From the NCBI GenBank assembly GCA_012329065.1, contig JAAXPZ010000027.1, positions 1 through 45,423 of the forward strand: a stretch of DNA of 45,423 nt, given 5' to 3'. Shown here piece by piece: positions 8,430-17,687 of this stretch. How positions within the stretch are numbered: position 1 is the first letter of the stretch; the number at the start of each line of letters is the position of its first letter. Both the position numbers and the translations under genes were made by a program. The notes beneath the pieces are model-generated. The model was not told the DNA's origin and did not search any database. It worked only from the letters and a program-made list of their open reading frames with translations. The stretch is from Sulfurovum sp. (GTDB lineage Bacteria; Campylobacterota; Campylobacteria; Campylobacterales; Sulfurovaceae).

Positions 8430-9356
8430 TTATTTGTTTCTATGTTGATCTAGCCAGACCATGATACCTTTTTGCATATGTAATCTGTTTTCTGCTTCTG
8501 TGAATATTGTATCTGCGTTCTTCTCTAGTGTTTCTTCACTAACTTCAAGTCCTCTATAAGCAGGCAGACAGTGTAAGAATATAGCATCTTTTTTTGCGTG
8601 CGACATGAGGGATTCATCAATCATATATCCAGAAAAGTCTTTTAGGCGTTTCTTTTTTTCCTCTTCTTGTCCCATAGATATCCAAGTATCAGTGGTCACA
8701 ACATCACAACCCTTGAGTGCTTCTTCGGGTTCATGCCCAAAGCTCAACTTGGTAGCACTTTGTTTGGCTATGTTTTTTGCTGTATTGATGACTTCTTCGT
8801 CACACTCATAGCCAATAGGAGTAGCAATATGCAATTCAAAACCTAGCTTAGCTGCCAGCATGAGCCATGAATGAGCTATGTTGTTTCCGTCACCTATGTA
8901 TCCTACAACTGGATTGTCACCTTTGCCAAATTCGATCATAGTGAGATAATCTGTCATAAGCTGTACAGGATGATACATGTCTGTGAGTCCATTGATGACT
9001 GGCACTTGTGAGTGCATAGCAAACTCTTCTAGCTTGTGTTGCTCATAAGTCCTGATCATTACCATATCCACCATCCTAGATACAACTCTAGCGGTATCTT
9101 TCATAGGCTCTCCACGACCCAACTGTATATCGTTACCAGAGAGAAAAAGTCCGATACCTCCTAGCTGATAGATACCTGTCTCGAAGCTAACCCTAGTCCT
9201 AGTAGAGCTCTTTTCAAAAATCATAGCAAGTGTTTGATGCTCTAGATATGGCACAAAATGACGCTCTTTGGTCTGCTTCTTGATTTTCTGTGCCAGAGAT
9301 ATCATCTCTAGTAGCTCAGCTTTGCTAAAATCTTTTAGTGTTAAAAAATGTCTCAC
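8430..9356 (-). CDS. argF: Ornithine carbamoyltransferase
   Basis: A 308-residue enzyme of arginine synthesis that makes citrulline from ornithine and carbamoyl phosphate in the cytoplasm. The carbamoyl-phosphate loop STRTR is at 51-55. MRTYEQH and PVINGLTD are characteristic, and the ornithine-binding [10 protein letters not shown] lies near the end. Length is typical. The start codon is GTG, five to six bases after a strong GGAGG site. A TAAAAT -10 box lies upstream at 9398-9403 on the minus strand. It heads a transcript that probably continues into hemN, an unexplained but common kind of housekeeping pairing. Confidence 0.95.
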   Translation of the reverse strand: MRHFLTLKDFSKAELLEMISLAQKIKKQTKERHFVPYLEHQTLAMIFEKSSTRTRVSFETGIYQLGGIGLFLSGNDIQLGRGEPMKDTARVVSRMVDMVMIRTYEQHKLEEFAMHSQVPVINGLTDMYHPVQLMTDYLTMIEFGKGDNPVVGYIGDGNNIAHSWLMLAAKLGFELHIATPIGYECDEEVINTAKNIAKQSATKLSFGHEPEEALKGCDVVTTDTWISMGQEEEKKKRLKDFSGYMIDESLMSHAKKDAIFLHCLPAYRGLEVSEETLEKNADTIFTEAENRLHMQKGIMVWLDQHRNK

Positions 9357-9495
9357 GAAATCCTCCTTTTCCTAAGTATGGGAAAATAAAAGAGGATATT
9401 TTACCATAAAAGGGATAAGTTAATAAGCAAATTGTATAATTTCTTAAGTAAATCTTATTATCAGAAGGATAGAATATGATAGAGATGTTAGATTG
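9357..9495. promoter_or_regulatory. Divergent argF/xth promoter region
   Basis: On the minus strand ATTTTA (9398-9403) reads as a TAAAAT -10 box for argF. On the plus strand TATAAT (9436-9441) is a consensus -10 box for xth. Neither has a clear TTGACA, which is normal for Campylobacterota sigma-70 promoters. The two do not overlap, and I see no convincing operator between them. Confidence 0.55.
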
Positions 9496-10269
9496 ATGGC
9501 AAAGCAGATTTCGTTTGTATCATGGAATGTCAATGGCATCAGAGCTGTAGAGAAAAAAGGGGCATTGAAGTGGGTAGATGAGCAAAATATAGATTTTTTA
9601 GGACTTCAGGAGATCAAAGCTGAAGCAGATCAGATACCACAAACAATATTTGACCGTAATTACAAGTTTCAAAGTATAAACTCTTCCTCCAAAAAAGGAC
9701 AGTCTGGAGTAGCACTATATACAGATATCAAAGGAGAAGCTTTTTATTGCTCACATGTCGATGTACTTGACGAAGGGCGTATTAATGAGTATCATTTTGA
9801 TAATATCGCTTACCTCAATGTTTATTTTCCCAATGGGCAAAGAAGTGATGAGAGATTGGAGTATAAATTGGCATTTTATGATAGATTTTTGGAGCATATC
9901 AATTCATTGAGAAATCAAGGTAAATCCATTGTTATGTGCGGTGATATCAACACAGCTCATAAAGAGATAGACCTAGCTCGCCCAAAAGCCAATGAGAGTA
10001 CATCAGGATTTCTTCCGATAGAGCGAGAATGGATGGACAAGTTGTTCGATAATGGCTATATAGACACTTTTAGGCACGCCAAAGGCAATCTTGCTGATAG
10101 ATACAGCTGGTGGAGCTATAGGGCAGGTGCTAGAGCTAGAAATGTAGGATGGAGGATTGATTATTTTTTTGTCTCAGATGATCTAAAAGATAAGATTGTA
10201 GATGCAGATATCATGGATAACATTGCAGGCAGTGATCATTGTCCAGTAAAGCTAATATTGGAGCTATAG
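9496..10269 (+). CDS. xth: Exodeoxyribonuclease III
   Basis: This AP endonuclease / 3'-5' exonuclease (257 residues from ATG 9496) acts in base-excision repair. Diagnostic motifs are VSWNVNGIRA, the metal ligand E in LGLQEIKAE, MCGDINTAH, RYSWWSYR-x-GAR and the terminal catalytic GSDHCPV. Length is normal for the family. An upstream in-frame TTG directly precedes this ATG but is less likely as a start. The 3' end overlaps dinB, which is on the other strand, by 6 bp. A TATAAT box 55 bp upstream gives it its own promoter. Confidence 0.93.
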   Translation: MAKQISFVSWNVNGIRAVEKKGALKWVDEQNIDFLGLQEIKAEADQIPQTIFDRNYKFQSINSSSKKGQSGVALYTDIKGEAFYCSHVDVLDEGRINEYHFDNIAYLNVYFPNGQRSDERLEYKLAFYDRFLEHINSLRNQGKSIVMCGDINTAHKEIDLARPKANESTSGFLPIEREWMDKLFDNGYIDTFRHAKGNLADRYSWWSYRAGARARNVGWRIDYFFVSDDLKDKIVDADIMDNIAGSDHCPVKLILEL

Positions 10270-11532
10270 CTCGTTTGCTGTTCGTATCACATCTAGTCCA
10301 AATTTTCCTCTAAGTTCATGGATTTTTTCACTAAGCTTATGTGCCTCTAAGTCGTTGTCCAAGTCCAGCAAAGAGAGTGTGCGAGGATGCTGAGTAGTGA
10401 AGTCGGAGACATTGAGAGTAAGCTTGATAGTAGCAAGATCAGTTCTGGCAACAGTAGAAAACATCTCTGCAAGTATCTCCTTGTAAAGCTTTTCACTAAA
10501 AATCCTATCGGTTCTTTGGCTAAGTTTTACTTTGACTCCATATTGGTAATTGATTTTGAGATAATATAAGGTGGGATTTGCTTCTAAGCCTATGACAATA
10601 TAGCAGATGTGTCGTGCCATGACCATGACTCGTCTTCGTATCTCATCAGGGTCATCTATGGGGTCAAAAGTACGACTGATGCCTACAGATTTGCGACTCT
10701 CTTTGGGGTTTATCCCCTCAGTGCTACTGCCAAGTATGCGATGAAACAGCTGTTTTCCTGACTTTCCCCATGATTCAAATAATTGTCTATGTTTTTCTAT
10801 TTCACCAAGTTTTTTGATACCTCTACTGTGCAATTTTTCCTGCAATCTCCTGCCAATACCAGGAAATTTGGATATAGGAATATCATTGATGAAAAGCTTG
10901 GTATCTTCAACTTTGTAAACACCATAAGGCTTGGCAAACTCTGTTGCTAGTTTGGCTATCCATTTTGACGATGCCAAACCTATAGATACTGGTATGTCAA
11001 ATTGGCTATTTATCTCCTCTTGTAGTTTTTTGGAAAACTCGACTGCTTCAGCATCTCCAACCCAACCACTTAAATCCCCAAAAAACTCATCTATGCTAAA
11101 TTGTTCAACAGAGGGTATTTGAGAAGAGATAAATGCATGAATAGTATGAGAAAGCTTATGGTAAAGTAGATAATGAGATGGGACTACAATCATTTGCGGA
11201 CATAGCTGTAGGGCTTGAGCTATAGGCATCGCTGTCTTTACTCCAAAAGCTCTGGCTTCATAACTAGAGGTGGTGACGATACCACGGATCTTCTCTCTGC
11301 CGTCTACGATATCGATAAATTTCTCTTTGAAGCTTTTATCATAATCGCTATAAAATACAGGTGCTACAAAAGCTCCGCTGTTGTCATCCATTAGTCTAAT
11401 ATGATTTCGTTTACGACTAAATATTTCTAGATTACTCCGCCCACCTACTGCTACAGGTTTGCCTTTGAGAGAGGAGTTTGCTGAGCGTTCAGCAGAGACA
11501 AAAAAGCTGTCGATATCTATGTGAATGAACAT
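10264..11532 (-). CDS. dinB: Y-family DNA polymerase IV with an N-terminal insertion
   Basis: A 422-residue translesion polymerase. Catalytic acidic residues are visible in HIDIDSFF (D6) and SIDEFF (D138, E139). A helix-hairpin-helix SKFPGIGRRLQEKL follows, then the little-finger domain after RKSVGISRTF. It is longer than E. coli DinB (351). About 50 residues (roughly 32-82, from NLEIFSRKRNHIR to DIVDGREK) sit between AVGG and IVTTSSYEARAFGV, which are nearly adjacent in most DinB proteins. The ribosome-binding site is AAGGAG. The gene is convergent with xth, overlapping it by 6 bp. Replication past lesions is the expected role; nothing in the sequence shows LexA control. Confidence 0.88.
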   Translation of the reverse strand: MFIHIDIDSFFVSAERSANSSLKGKPVAVGGRSNLEIFSRKRNHIRLMDDNSGAFVAPVFYSDYDKSFKEKFIDIVDGREKIRGIVTTSSYEARAFGVKTAMPIAQALQLCPQMIVVPSHYLLYHKLSHTIHAFISSQIPSVEQFSIDEFFGDLSGWVGDAEAVEFSKKLQEEINSQFDIPVSIGLASSKWIAKLATEFAKPYGVYKVEDTKLFINDIPISKFPGIGRRLQEKLHSRGIKKLGEIEKHRQLFESWGKSGKQLFHRILGSSTEGINPKESRKSVGISRTFDPIDDPDEIRRRVMVMARHICYIVIGLEANPTLYYLKINYQYGVKVKLSQRTDRIFSEKLYKEILAEMFSTVARTDLATIKLTLNVSDFTTQHPRTLSLLDLDNDLEAHKLSEKIHELRGKFGLDVIRTANEL

Positions 11533-11643
11533 TTATCGACTCCTTTTGTTCTCTATCGCTTATCATAGCACATGTAGAGCAGATAAGAGTCAAATTCTTT
11601 CAATTTGTCATACTTTATTCGGCTTTATGTTATTATTTTTTTG

Positions 11644-11673
11644 TATAATAAGAAAAGTATTGTTAATATAATA
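11644..11673 (+). promoter_or_regulatory. Candidate promoters of the clpS operon
   Basis: Two consensus TATAAT boxes, at 11644-11649 and 11668-11673, lie 48 and 24 bp before the clpS start in a very AT-rich stretch. The first leaves the more usual leader length. An AAGAGG ribosome-binding site follows at about 11684-11689. Confidence 0.5.
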
Positions 11674-11691
11674 ATTAGGATGTAAGAGGCG

Positions 11692-11991
11692 ATGCCAAAG
11701 ATAAAAGAAGAACTTGACTACGACTTAGTGTTAGATGAGCCACCGAAGTATAGGGTGTTGTTACATAATGATGACTATACAACTATGGATTTTGTAGTGA
11801 TGGTACTTAAAAATATATTTCACAAGACGCTAGAGCAGTCAGAAGCTATTATGCTTGATGTTCACAAAAAAGGCAAAGGGATCTGCGGCGTGTATACCTA
11901 CGAGATCGCTCAGACCAAAGTAGAACAGGTCAAGACACTTGCCAAGCAAAATAAGTTTCCTCTACTGGCAACTTATGAAGAAGATGTATAA
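11692..11991 (+). CDS. clpS: ATP-dependent Clp protease adaptor ClpS
   Basis: This 99-residue adaptor binds proteins with N-terminal Leu, Phe, Tyr or Trp and delivers them to ClpA(P). The family core is clear: [16 protein letters not shown] (degron-binding pocket with the NDDYT motif) and a later [15 protein letters not shown]. The preceding acidic, flexible N-terminal tail ([14 protein letters not shown]) is the part that engages ClpA. It is first in a tight operon with clpA 11 bp downstream and aat behind that, which strongly supports an N-degron role. Confidence 0.96.
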   Translation: MPKIKEELDYDLVLDEPPKYRVLLHNDDYTTMDFVVMVLKNIFHKTLEQSEAIMLDVHKKGKGICGVYTYEIAQTKVEQVKTLAKQNKFPLLATYEEDV

Positions 11992-12002
11992 AGGATGCAG
12001 AT

Positions 12003-14192
12003 ATGATAAGTATAGAACTTAATGAAGTATTTTCTCGTGCAGTGGAGTATGCCAAAAAAGAGCATCATGAATATTTGACTGTAGAGCATGTTTTTTTATC
12101 TCTACTTAGAAGTGGTGAAGGTGCACAAATCCTCAGTTCGCTAGGTGCTAACCTAGAAAATCTAGAAGGTAGCATCATAGAGCATGTCAAGAAAAATGTA
12201 CCTGCAATAGAGGGGGAGATAGATCCTATGGAGACACTAGCACTGTCTGGGTCTATCAATGATATGATGAATCATGTGCACGCTTCTGGTGGGAGAGAAG
12301 CATCCATCGGGGATATGCTGGCATCAATCTCTGCCCAGCAAGAGAGTCAAGCCGCACATCTTTTGCAAAAAGCGGGAATCGAGAGAGTGGATATTTTAGA
12401 GGTGATATCACACAGTTTTGCTAAAACAGGTAAAGGTAAAATAGCTAAAGATAAATTTCCAAATCTTAGTAACTTTACTCATGAGTTGGTAGAGATATCA
12501 AAAACAGGGAAAATAGACCCAGTAATCGGCAGAGAGCACGAGATAGATAGGGTGATGCAGACACTTTGCAGACGAAAAAAGAACAATCCACTGCTTGTAG
12601 GTGAACCAGGAGTAGGTAAAACAGCTATTGCAGAGGGTTTAGCACTTAGGATTTCTGAAGATGATGTTCCAGATGTGCTTAAAGGTGCTAAAATCTTTGC
12701 ATTGGATATGGGAGCTTTGGTGGCAGGTACGAAGTTTAGGGGGGATTTTGAAAAACGACTTAAAGGAGTTATTGAGGAGATCAAACAGATTGATGATGCT
12801 ATTGTATTTATCGATGAAATCCACACACTTGTAGGAGCAGGAAGCACCAACGGTGGCAGTATGGACGCAAGTAATATCCTCAAGCCTGCTCTAGCACGAG
12901 GGGACTTGAAGTGCATTGGTGCAACTACATATAGTGAGTATCGCAACTTCTTTGATAAAGACAAGGCATTATCTAGAAGATTTGCCAAAGTTGATGTGGC
13001 TGAGCCAAGTGTGGAGGATACATTTAAGATACTCAAAGGAGTACAGCATAAATATGAAGCATATCATAACATTGCATTTAGTGATAAGGCACTACAGGCT
13101 GCGATAGACTTGAGTGTAAAGTATATTCATGATAGGTTTTTACCAGACAAGGCTATGGATATTATCGATGATGCAGGAGCATCTTTTATGCTTAAGGGAA
13201 AGAAAGACTTTGAAATCACTAGCAAAGATATTACAGATATAGTATCACGAATGCTCAAACTTCCTCCAAGTTCACTAGATACAGATGATACTAAAAAGCT
13301 AAAAAGACTCTCTTTGGATTTGCAAAGTATCATAGTTGGACAAAAGCATGCTATCACCCAGTTGACTCGTGCTATCAAGCGAGCATATGCAGGACTCAAT
13401 GGAGAGGATAGACCTATAGGAAGCTTTTTGTTCGTAGGTCCTACAGGTGTTGGAAAAACAGCTCTTTCAAAAACATTGGCAGATACGCTTGAGGTACATT
13501 TCCAGAAGCTTGATATGAGTGAGTATATGGAGAAGCATACAGTTTCTCGTCTGATTGGTGCACCTCCAGGATATGTGGGCTTTGAGCAAGGAGGGCTACT
13601 AACAGAGATAATCAAGAAGCATCCATATACAGTGCTTCTGCTTGATGAGATAGAGAAGGCACATCCAGATATTATGAATATTCTTTTGCAGGTCATGGAT
13701 GGGGCCAAGCTCACAGACAATAATGGTATCGTGAGTGATTTTAAAAATGTCATTCTCATCATGACTTCGAATATCGGAACCAAAGAAGCTAGTGTTATGG
13801 GTTTTGAGAAGAATAGCTTCTCCAAAACAGATAAAGCCATCAAAGAGTTCTTTTCTCCTGAGTTTAGAAACCGCCTGAGTGCCATTGTAGAGTTCGAAGC
13901 TCTTGACATAGAGTCTCTGGCCAAGATTATAGAGATGGAATTAGATAAGCTCAACAAGCTACTAGGAAATAAAAAAATCAAAATCAAGCTCAGCAAAGCA
14001 GCCAGAAGATATATCGCCAAAGAGAGCTACGATGAGCAATATGGTGCCAGACATATAGCAAGAGTACTGGACGAGAAGATCAAGGAACCACTGACTGATG
14101 AGGTATTATTTGGAAAATTAAAAAAAGGTGGGCTTGTAAAAGTTGGCTATACCAAAGAAGTATTGACATTTGATTTTGCTGATAATAAGTGA
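12003..14192 (+). CDS. clpA: ATP-dependent Clp protease ATP-binding subunit ClpA
   Basis: A 729-residue AAA+ unfoldase that feeds substrates to ClpP. The N-terminal Clp-N double repeat spans about 1-140. The first ATPase has Walker A GEPGVGKT (200-207) and Walker B VFIDEIHT. The second has GPTGVGKT (479-486) and LLLDEIEKAHP. There is no long middle coiled coil, so it is ClpA rather than ClpB. It lies 11 bp after clpS and 8 bp before aat. clpP is not in this window. The long minus-strand open frames opposite this gene are shadows. Confidence 0.97.
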   Translation: MISIELNEVFSRAVEYAKKEHHEYLTVEHVFLSLLRSGEGAQILSSLGANLENLEGSIIEHVKKNVPAIEGEIDPMETLALSGSINDMMNHVHASGGREASIGDMLASISAQQESQAAHLLQKAGIERVDILEVISHSFAKTGKGKIAKDKFPNLSNFTHELVEISKTGKIDPVIGREHEIDRVMQTLCRRKKNNPLLVGEPGVGKTAIAEGLALRISEDDVPDVLKGAKIFALDMGALVAGTKFRGDFEKRLKGVIEEIKQIDDAIVFIDEIHTLVGAGSTNGGSMDASNILKPALARGDLKCIGATTYSEYRNFFDKDKALSRRFAKVDVAEPSVEDTFKILKGVQHKYEAYHNIAFSDKALQAAIDLSVKYIHDRFLPDKAMDIIDDAGASFMLKGKKDFEITSKDITDIVSRMLKLPPSSLDTDDTKKLKRLSLDLQSIIVGQKHAITQLTRAIKRAYAGLNGEDRPIGSFLFVGPTGVGKTALSKTLADTLEVHFQKLDMSEYMEKHTVSRLIGAPPGYVGFEQGGLLTEIIKKHPYTVLLLDEIEKAHPDIMNILLQVMDGAKLTDNNGIVSDFKNVILIMTSNIGTKEASVMGFEKNSFSKTDKAIKEFFSPEFRNRLSAIVEFEALDIESLAKIIEMELDKLNKLLGNKKIKIKLSKAARRYIAKESYDEQYGARHIARVLDEKIKEPLTDEVLFGKLKKGGLVKVGYTKEVLTFDFADNK

Positions 14193-14200
14193 GGTAATAA

Positions 14201-14935
14201 ATGGCTTCCATGTTTGATGAGGATCACTATTTAGTCCCTCCACTTAGTCTTTATGCCTATGTCTTTCCTGATCCAAGGAATGCATCTGACGAGGGGCTAC
14301 TGGCATTTGGCGGAGATTTAAGCATTAGTAGGGTGTTGACAGCTTACCGTAAAGGAATATTTCCATGGTATAGTGATGGTGATCCTATCCTTTGGTGGTC
14401 TCCTGACCCAAGACTTTTACTGTATCCAGGTAGTTTCAAAACAAGTAAGTCATTTGCTAGAGTATTAAAAAGTGCTAAATTTAGTGTTTCATTCGATAAG
14501 GATTTTTCTGCAGTGATTAAGCACTGTGCTGCTGTGCCAAGAGGGGGGCAAAATGGAACTTGGTTAAACCAAGAGATGCAAGAAGTATATCAGCAGATGC
14601 ATGCCCAAGGATTTGCACATAGTGTTGAGGTGTGGGAAGGTGAAGCACTAGTGGGCGGACTATATGGACTCGCCATGGGTAAAGTTTTTTTTGGGGAGTC
14701 AATGTTTTCTTTGACCAGCAATGCTTCCAAAGTTGCATTTCGTGCATTAAGTGATGTTTTAGGAGGCAGAGGATATGATTTTATAGACTGCCAGATGAAA
14801 ACCGATCACTTGATACGACTAGGAGCGGCTGAGGTGAGAAGAGATAGCTATCTTGACCAACTGGAAGTAGCGTTAGCTAAGCCTAGTGATATTGGATTGT
14901 GGCATGCTTTTGAGTGGAAATATAAGGAGTGCTGA
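14201..14935 (+). CDS. aat: Leucyl/phenylalanyl-tRNA-protein transferase
   Basis: This 244-residue enzyme transfers Leu or Phe from aminoacyl-tRNA to the N-terminus of proteins that begin with Lys or Arg, creating ClpS degrons. Family signatures are LLAFGGDLS, AYRKGIFPWYSDGDPILWWSPDPR, EVWEGEALVGGLYGLAMGKVFFGESMFS and DFIDCQMKTDHL. It directly follows clpA (8 bp) and ends one base before the transaldolase start. Together with clpS and clpA it makes an operon that covers tagging, recognition and unfolding. Confidence 0.96.
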   Translation: MASMFDEDHYLVPPLSLYAYVFPDPRNASDEGLLAFGGDLSISRVLTAYRKGIFPWYSDGDPILWWSPDPRLLLYPGSFKTSKSFARVLKSAKFSVSFDKDFSAVIKHCAAVPRGGQNGTWLNQEMQEVYQQMHAQGFAHSVEVWEGEALVGGLYGLAMGKVFFGESMFSLTSNASKVAFRALSDVLGGRGYDFIDCQMKTDHLIRLGAAEVRRDSYLDQLEVALAKPSDIGLWHAFEWKYKEC

Positions 14936-15919
14936 GTGGTTGATAGGAATTTGGGGTTTTCATTATGGTTGGATTTTATAGAGAGAGACTATCTTCAAAA
15001 TGAGTTTTCTACATTGATAGATAACGAGATTGTCAATGGTGCAACCAGCAACCCGTCGATCTTTGCATCTGCAATCACTTCATCACCTGCTTACAAAGAA
15101 CAATTGTCTTCATTGGAAGGCAAGAGTCCCAAAGAGAAATATGAAGCACTGGCTGTAGAAGATATCAAAACTGCTGCCAAAGCACTTCGTCCATTATATG
15201 ATAAGGGTAACGATGGTTATATATCAATAGAGGTGGATCCTTTTCTTTCTAGAGATACAGAAGAAACGGTAGCTGAGGGTAGAAGGCTCTTTGGCTCCAT
15301 AGGTGAACCTAATGTTATGGTCAAAGTGCCAGCGACTGAAGAGGGATACGAAGCAATGACAGCCTTAATAAATGAAGGTATTTCAGTTAATGCAACTTTG
15401 ATTTTTTCTCCAGAGCAGGCAGAAAAATGTTTGTATGCCATGGTAAAAGGTACACAAAAGTGCAACGAGAAAGTAGATGGCGTAATATCTGTTTTTGTTA
15501 GTCGTTTTGATAGGCTTTTGGATGATAAACTTGAGAGATCAGGTATCGAACCTTCAAAAGTAGGCATATATAATGCTGCTAAAATATACAACTTGATAGA
15601 GAGTGCAGGTATACCTAATATTCGTACACTATTTGCCAGTACTGGGGTCAAGGGAGACACGCTTGAAGCAGACTATTATATTCGTGAGCTACTGGCTACG
15701 CACTCAGTCAACACAGCAGCACTTTCGACTATAGAATCATACATTGAGTCGCCATCAAAATACCCCAAATTACCTCTATCACCTGAGACAATAGATGGGT
15801 ACTTTTTGCAAGTAAAGAAGGCAGGCGTAGAGATGAACGAGGTATATGAATCATTAATGAATGATGGATTGATAGCATTTGAAAAAGCATTTAAAGATAT
15901 GCTTGAGTGTATTAAATAA
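14936..15919 (+). CDS. tal: Transaldolase
   Basis: A 327-residue transaldolase that moves a dihydroxyacetone unit between sugar phosphates in the non-oxidative pentose phosphate pathway. The N-terminal LWLDFIERDYL and NGATSNPSIFASAI match the Campylobacterota type. The Schiff-base lysine is K130 in VMVKVPATEEG, and VNATLIFSPEQA follows. The start is GTG (14936-14938), immediately after the aat stop, with TAAGGAG inside the end of aat, so translation is coupled. Its job is unrelated to the N-degron genes ahead of it; it probably just shares their promoter. Confidence 0.93.
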   Translation: MVDRNLGFSLWLDFIERDYLQNEFSTLIDNEIVNGATSNPSIFASAITSSPAYKEQLSSLEGKSPKEKYEALAVEDIKTAAKALRPLYDKGNDGYISIEVDPFLSRDTEETVAEGRRLFGSIGEPNVMVKVPATEEGYEAMTALINEGISVNATLIFSPEQAEKCLYAMVKGTQKCNEKVDGVISVFVSRFDRLLDDKLERSGIEPSKVGIYNAAKIYNLIESAGIPNIRTLFASTGVKGDTLEADYYIRELLATHSVNTAALSTIESYIESPSKYPKLPLSPETIDGYFLQVKKAGVEMNEVYESLMNDGLIAFEKAFKDMLECIK

Positions 15920-15931
15920 GGAGAGGGAAAT

Positions 15932-17083
15932 ATGGAAGAGAAACTGAAGCTTTATCTAAGAAGCCTGATTGCCAACGATGGAAGTGATTTGCACATCAAA
16001 TCTGGATCTCATGTCAGAGCAAGAGTACATGGTGAGTTGAAAATAATGGGCAAAGATATACTTAGTGCTAGTGATGTAGAAAAAATAGTAAAGATCATTA
16101 CAACTGAAGACCATTATGCAAAACTTTGCAATAAAGGCTCTGTTGACTTTAGTTATATTCCAAGCAAAGATAGTCGTTTTAGGGTCAATGCTTTTAACCA
16201 AATGGATGGTTTGAGTATTGTCTTTCGTGTGATCCCTACCAATATTCCAAGCATGGAAGAACTACAGCTACCTGAAATCATAGGAAACTTTGCTGATATT
16301 CCTAGAGGATTGGTTCTGGTTACTGGTGTGACAGGTAGTGGCAAGTCAACGACACTAGCATCTATACTCAACAAGATAAACAGACACTATAATAAGCATA
16401 TCATAACATTGGAAGACCCTATAGAGTTTGTACATACAGATATTAAATGTCTCGTCAACCAGAGGTCTTTAGGTTCTGATTTTCATGATTTTAAAGATGC
16501 ATTGCCTGCGGCATTGAGAGAAGATCCAGATGTGATATTGGTTGGAGAGATGAGAGATACTGCAACTATAGAGCTGGCACTACATGCAGCCAATACAGGT
16601 CACTTGGTTTTTTCAACATTGCATACACTTGATGCCAAAGAGACGATCAATCGTGTTGTAGGAAGTTTCCCCAAAGAAGAGCAGGGCAGAATTCGTCTCT
16701 CTTTGGCTTCGGTACTTTCAGGGATTGTTTCTCAGAGACTTATCCCCAACAAAAATGGAGGGCGTGCAGTTGCTGCAGAAGTGATGATACAGACAAGCAG
16801 AATTCGAGAACTAATTGCAGAAAATAGAGACTTTGAAATACTAGATGCCATAGAAGAAGGGAAAGATATCTACAATTCCCAAAGTTTTGATCAGCATCTT
16901 TTAGACATGGTAGATAAGCGCGTTATTACTGAAGCTATTGCTTTAGAACATGCCAGTAAGCCATCAGACCTGAAGTTGAAATTAGAGGGTGTAGGAAGAG
17001 GTGGTGCCAAAAAAGCTACAGATGATACTGACGAGGAGAGAGTCTTGGAGGCATTTGAGTTTAAAGAAGAAGAGTTATCATAA
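15932..17083 (+). CDS. pilT: PilT-type twitching motility ATPase
   Basis: A 383-residue secretion ATPase of the PilT retraction group. The N-terminal PAS-like half has DGSDLHIKSGS. Walker A is GVTGSGKS (132-139). The Asp box, LREDPDVILVGEMRD, and the His box, TGHLVFSTLHTLDAKETINRV, are both complete. PilT powers retraction of type IV pili at the inner membrane. The tail (about 345-383, charged, GRGGAKKATDDTDEERV) is longer than the core fold needs. It is the last gene of the clpS operon, 12 bp after tal. No pilin genes are in the window. A PilU paralogue role cannot be excluded. Confidence 0.88.
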   Translation: MEEKLKLYLRSLIANDGSDLHIKSGSHVRARVHGELKIMGKDILSASDVEKIVKIITTEDHYAKLCNKGSVDFSYIPSKDSRFRVNAFNQMDGLSIVFRVIPTNIPSMEELQLPEIIGNFADIPRGLVLVTGVTGSGKSTTLASILNKINRHYNKHIITLEDPIEFVHTDIKCLVNQRSLGSDFHDFKDALPAALREDPDVILVGEMRDTATIELALHAANTGHLVFSTLHTLDAKETINRVVGSFPKEEQGRIRLSLASVLSGIVSQRLIPNKNGGRAVAAEVMIQTSRIRELIAENRDFEILDAIEEGKDIYNSQSFDQHLLDMVDKRVITEAIALEHASKPSDLKLKLEGVGRGGAKKATDDTDEERVLEAFEFKEEELS

Positions 17084-17106
17084 TTCTGATTTAAGTACTT
17101 AGCTGG

Positions 17107-17121
17107 TATAATCCCGCCCTA
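17107..17121 (+). promoter_or_regulatory. rplY promoter with GC-rich discriminator
   Basis: TATAAT (17107-17112) is followed directly by CCCGCCCTA (17113-17121), in an otherwise AT-rich gap after pilT. The same discriminator follows the -10 box of the ndk promoter at 26524. A GC-rich discriminator is the known hallmark of promoters inhibited by ppGpp/DksA in proteobacteria, so stringent control is plausible here. Confidence 0.7.
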
Positions 17122-17147
17122 TTTTACACATACATAAAAGGAAAATA

Positions 17148-17684
17148 ATGTTAGAAGGTATTATTAGAGAGAGTATCGGAAAGAGCGACGCAAAGAAGCT
17201 CAAAAGAGATGGTTATCTAATCGCTAACATCTATGCGAAAGGTGTTGAAAATATCAATGCTGCATTTAAGCAAGGTGATTTTATAAAAGCGGCAAGAGCC
17301 AAAGAAGCATTAACGCTTGATATAAAGGTAGGTGACAAAGAGATGAAGGTTGCTATTCAGGAGTATCAACTACACCCTGTAAATGGTGACATTATACATG
17401 CAGATCTTCGTGTAGCAGTTTCTGGTGTTGTTGCTGACTATCTTGTTCCAGTACAAACTACTGGTATCCCAAAAGGTATTAAAAACAAAGGTGTGCTGAT
17501 CATAAGCAAGAGAAGGCTTAAGGTTAGAGGTGCTATCGAGAATATGCCTCAAAACTTTACTCTGGATGTGTCAGACTTAGACAGAGAGGACTCTATTCTT
17601 GTAAGAAATTTAGAGGTACCCAATGATTGCAAAATGATGGATCGTGCAGATGTGTCTGTCTGCGGTGTGATAAAAGCAGGTTAA
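17148..17684 (+). CDS. rplY: 50S ribosomal protein L25/Ctc
   Basis: This 178-residue protein belongs to the long (TL5/Ctc) form of L25, which binds 5S rRNA in the large subunit. The N-terminal L25 domain (about 1-95) includes KRDGYLIANIYAKG and EYQLHPVNGDIIHADL. The C-terminal TL5-type beta domain has VPVQTTGIPKGIKNKGVL and ENMPQNFTLDVSDLD. It begins a new transcript under its own promoter and is followed by pth after 3 bp. The rplY-pth pairing is widely conserved. Confidence 0.95.
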   Translation: MLEGIIRESIGKSDAKKLKRDGYLIANIYAKGVENINAAFKQGDFIKAARAKEALTLDIKVGDKEMKVAIQEYQLHPVNGDIIHADLRVAVSGVVADYLVPVQTTGIPKGIKNKGVLIISKRRLKVRGAIENMPQNFTLDVSDLDREDSILVRNLEVPNDCKMMDRADVSVCGVIKAG

Positions 17685-17687
17685 AAT

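Noticed and set aside
12479-14020. Long minus-strand open frames of 185 and 297 codons opposite clpA
   Set aside because: They are shadows of the clpA coding pattern. Their products are Ser/Leu-rich with no recognisable motif, while clpA is unmistakable.
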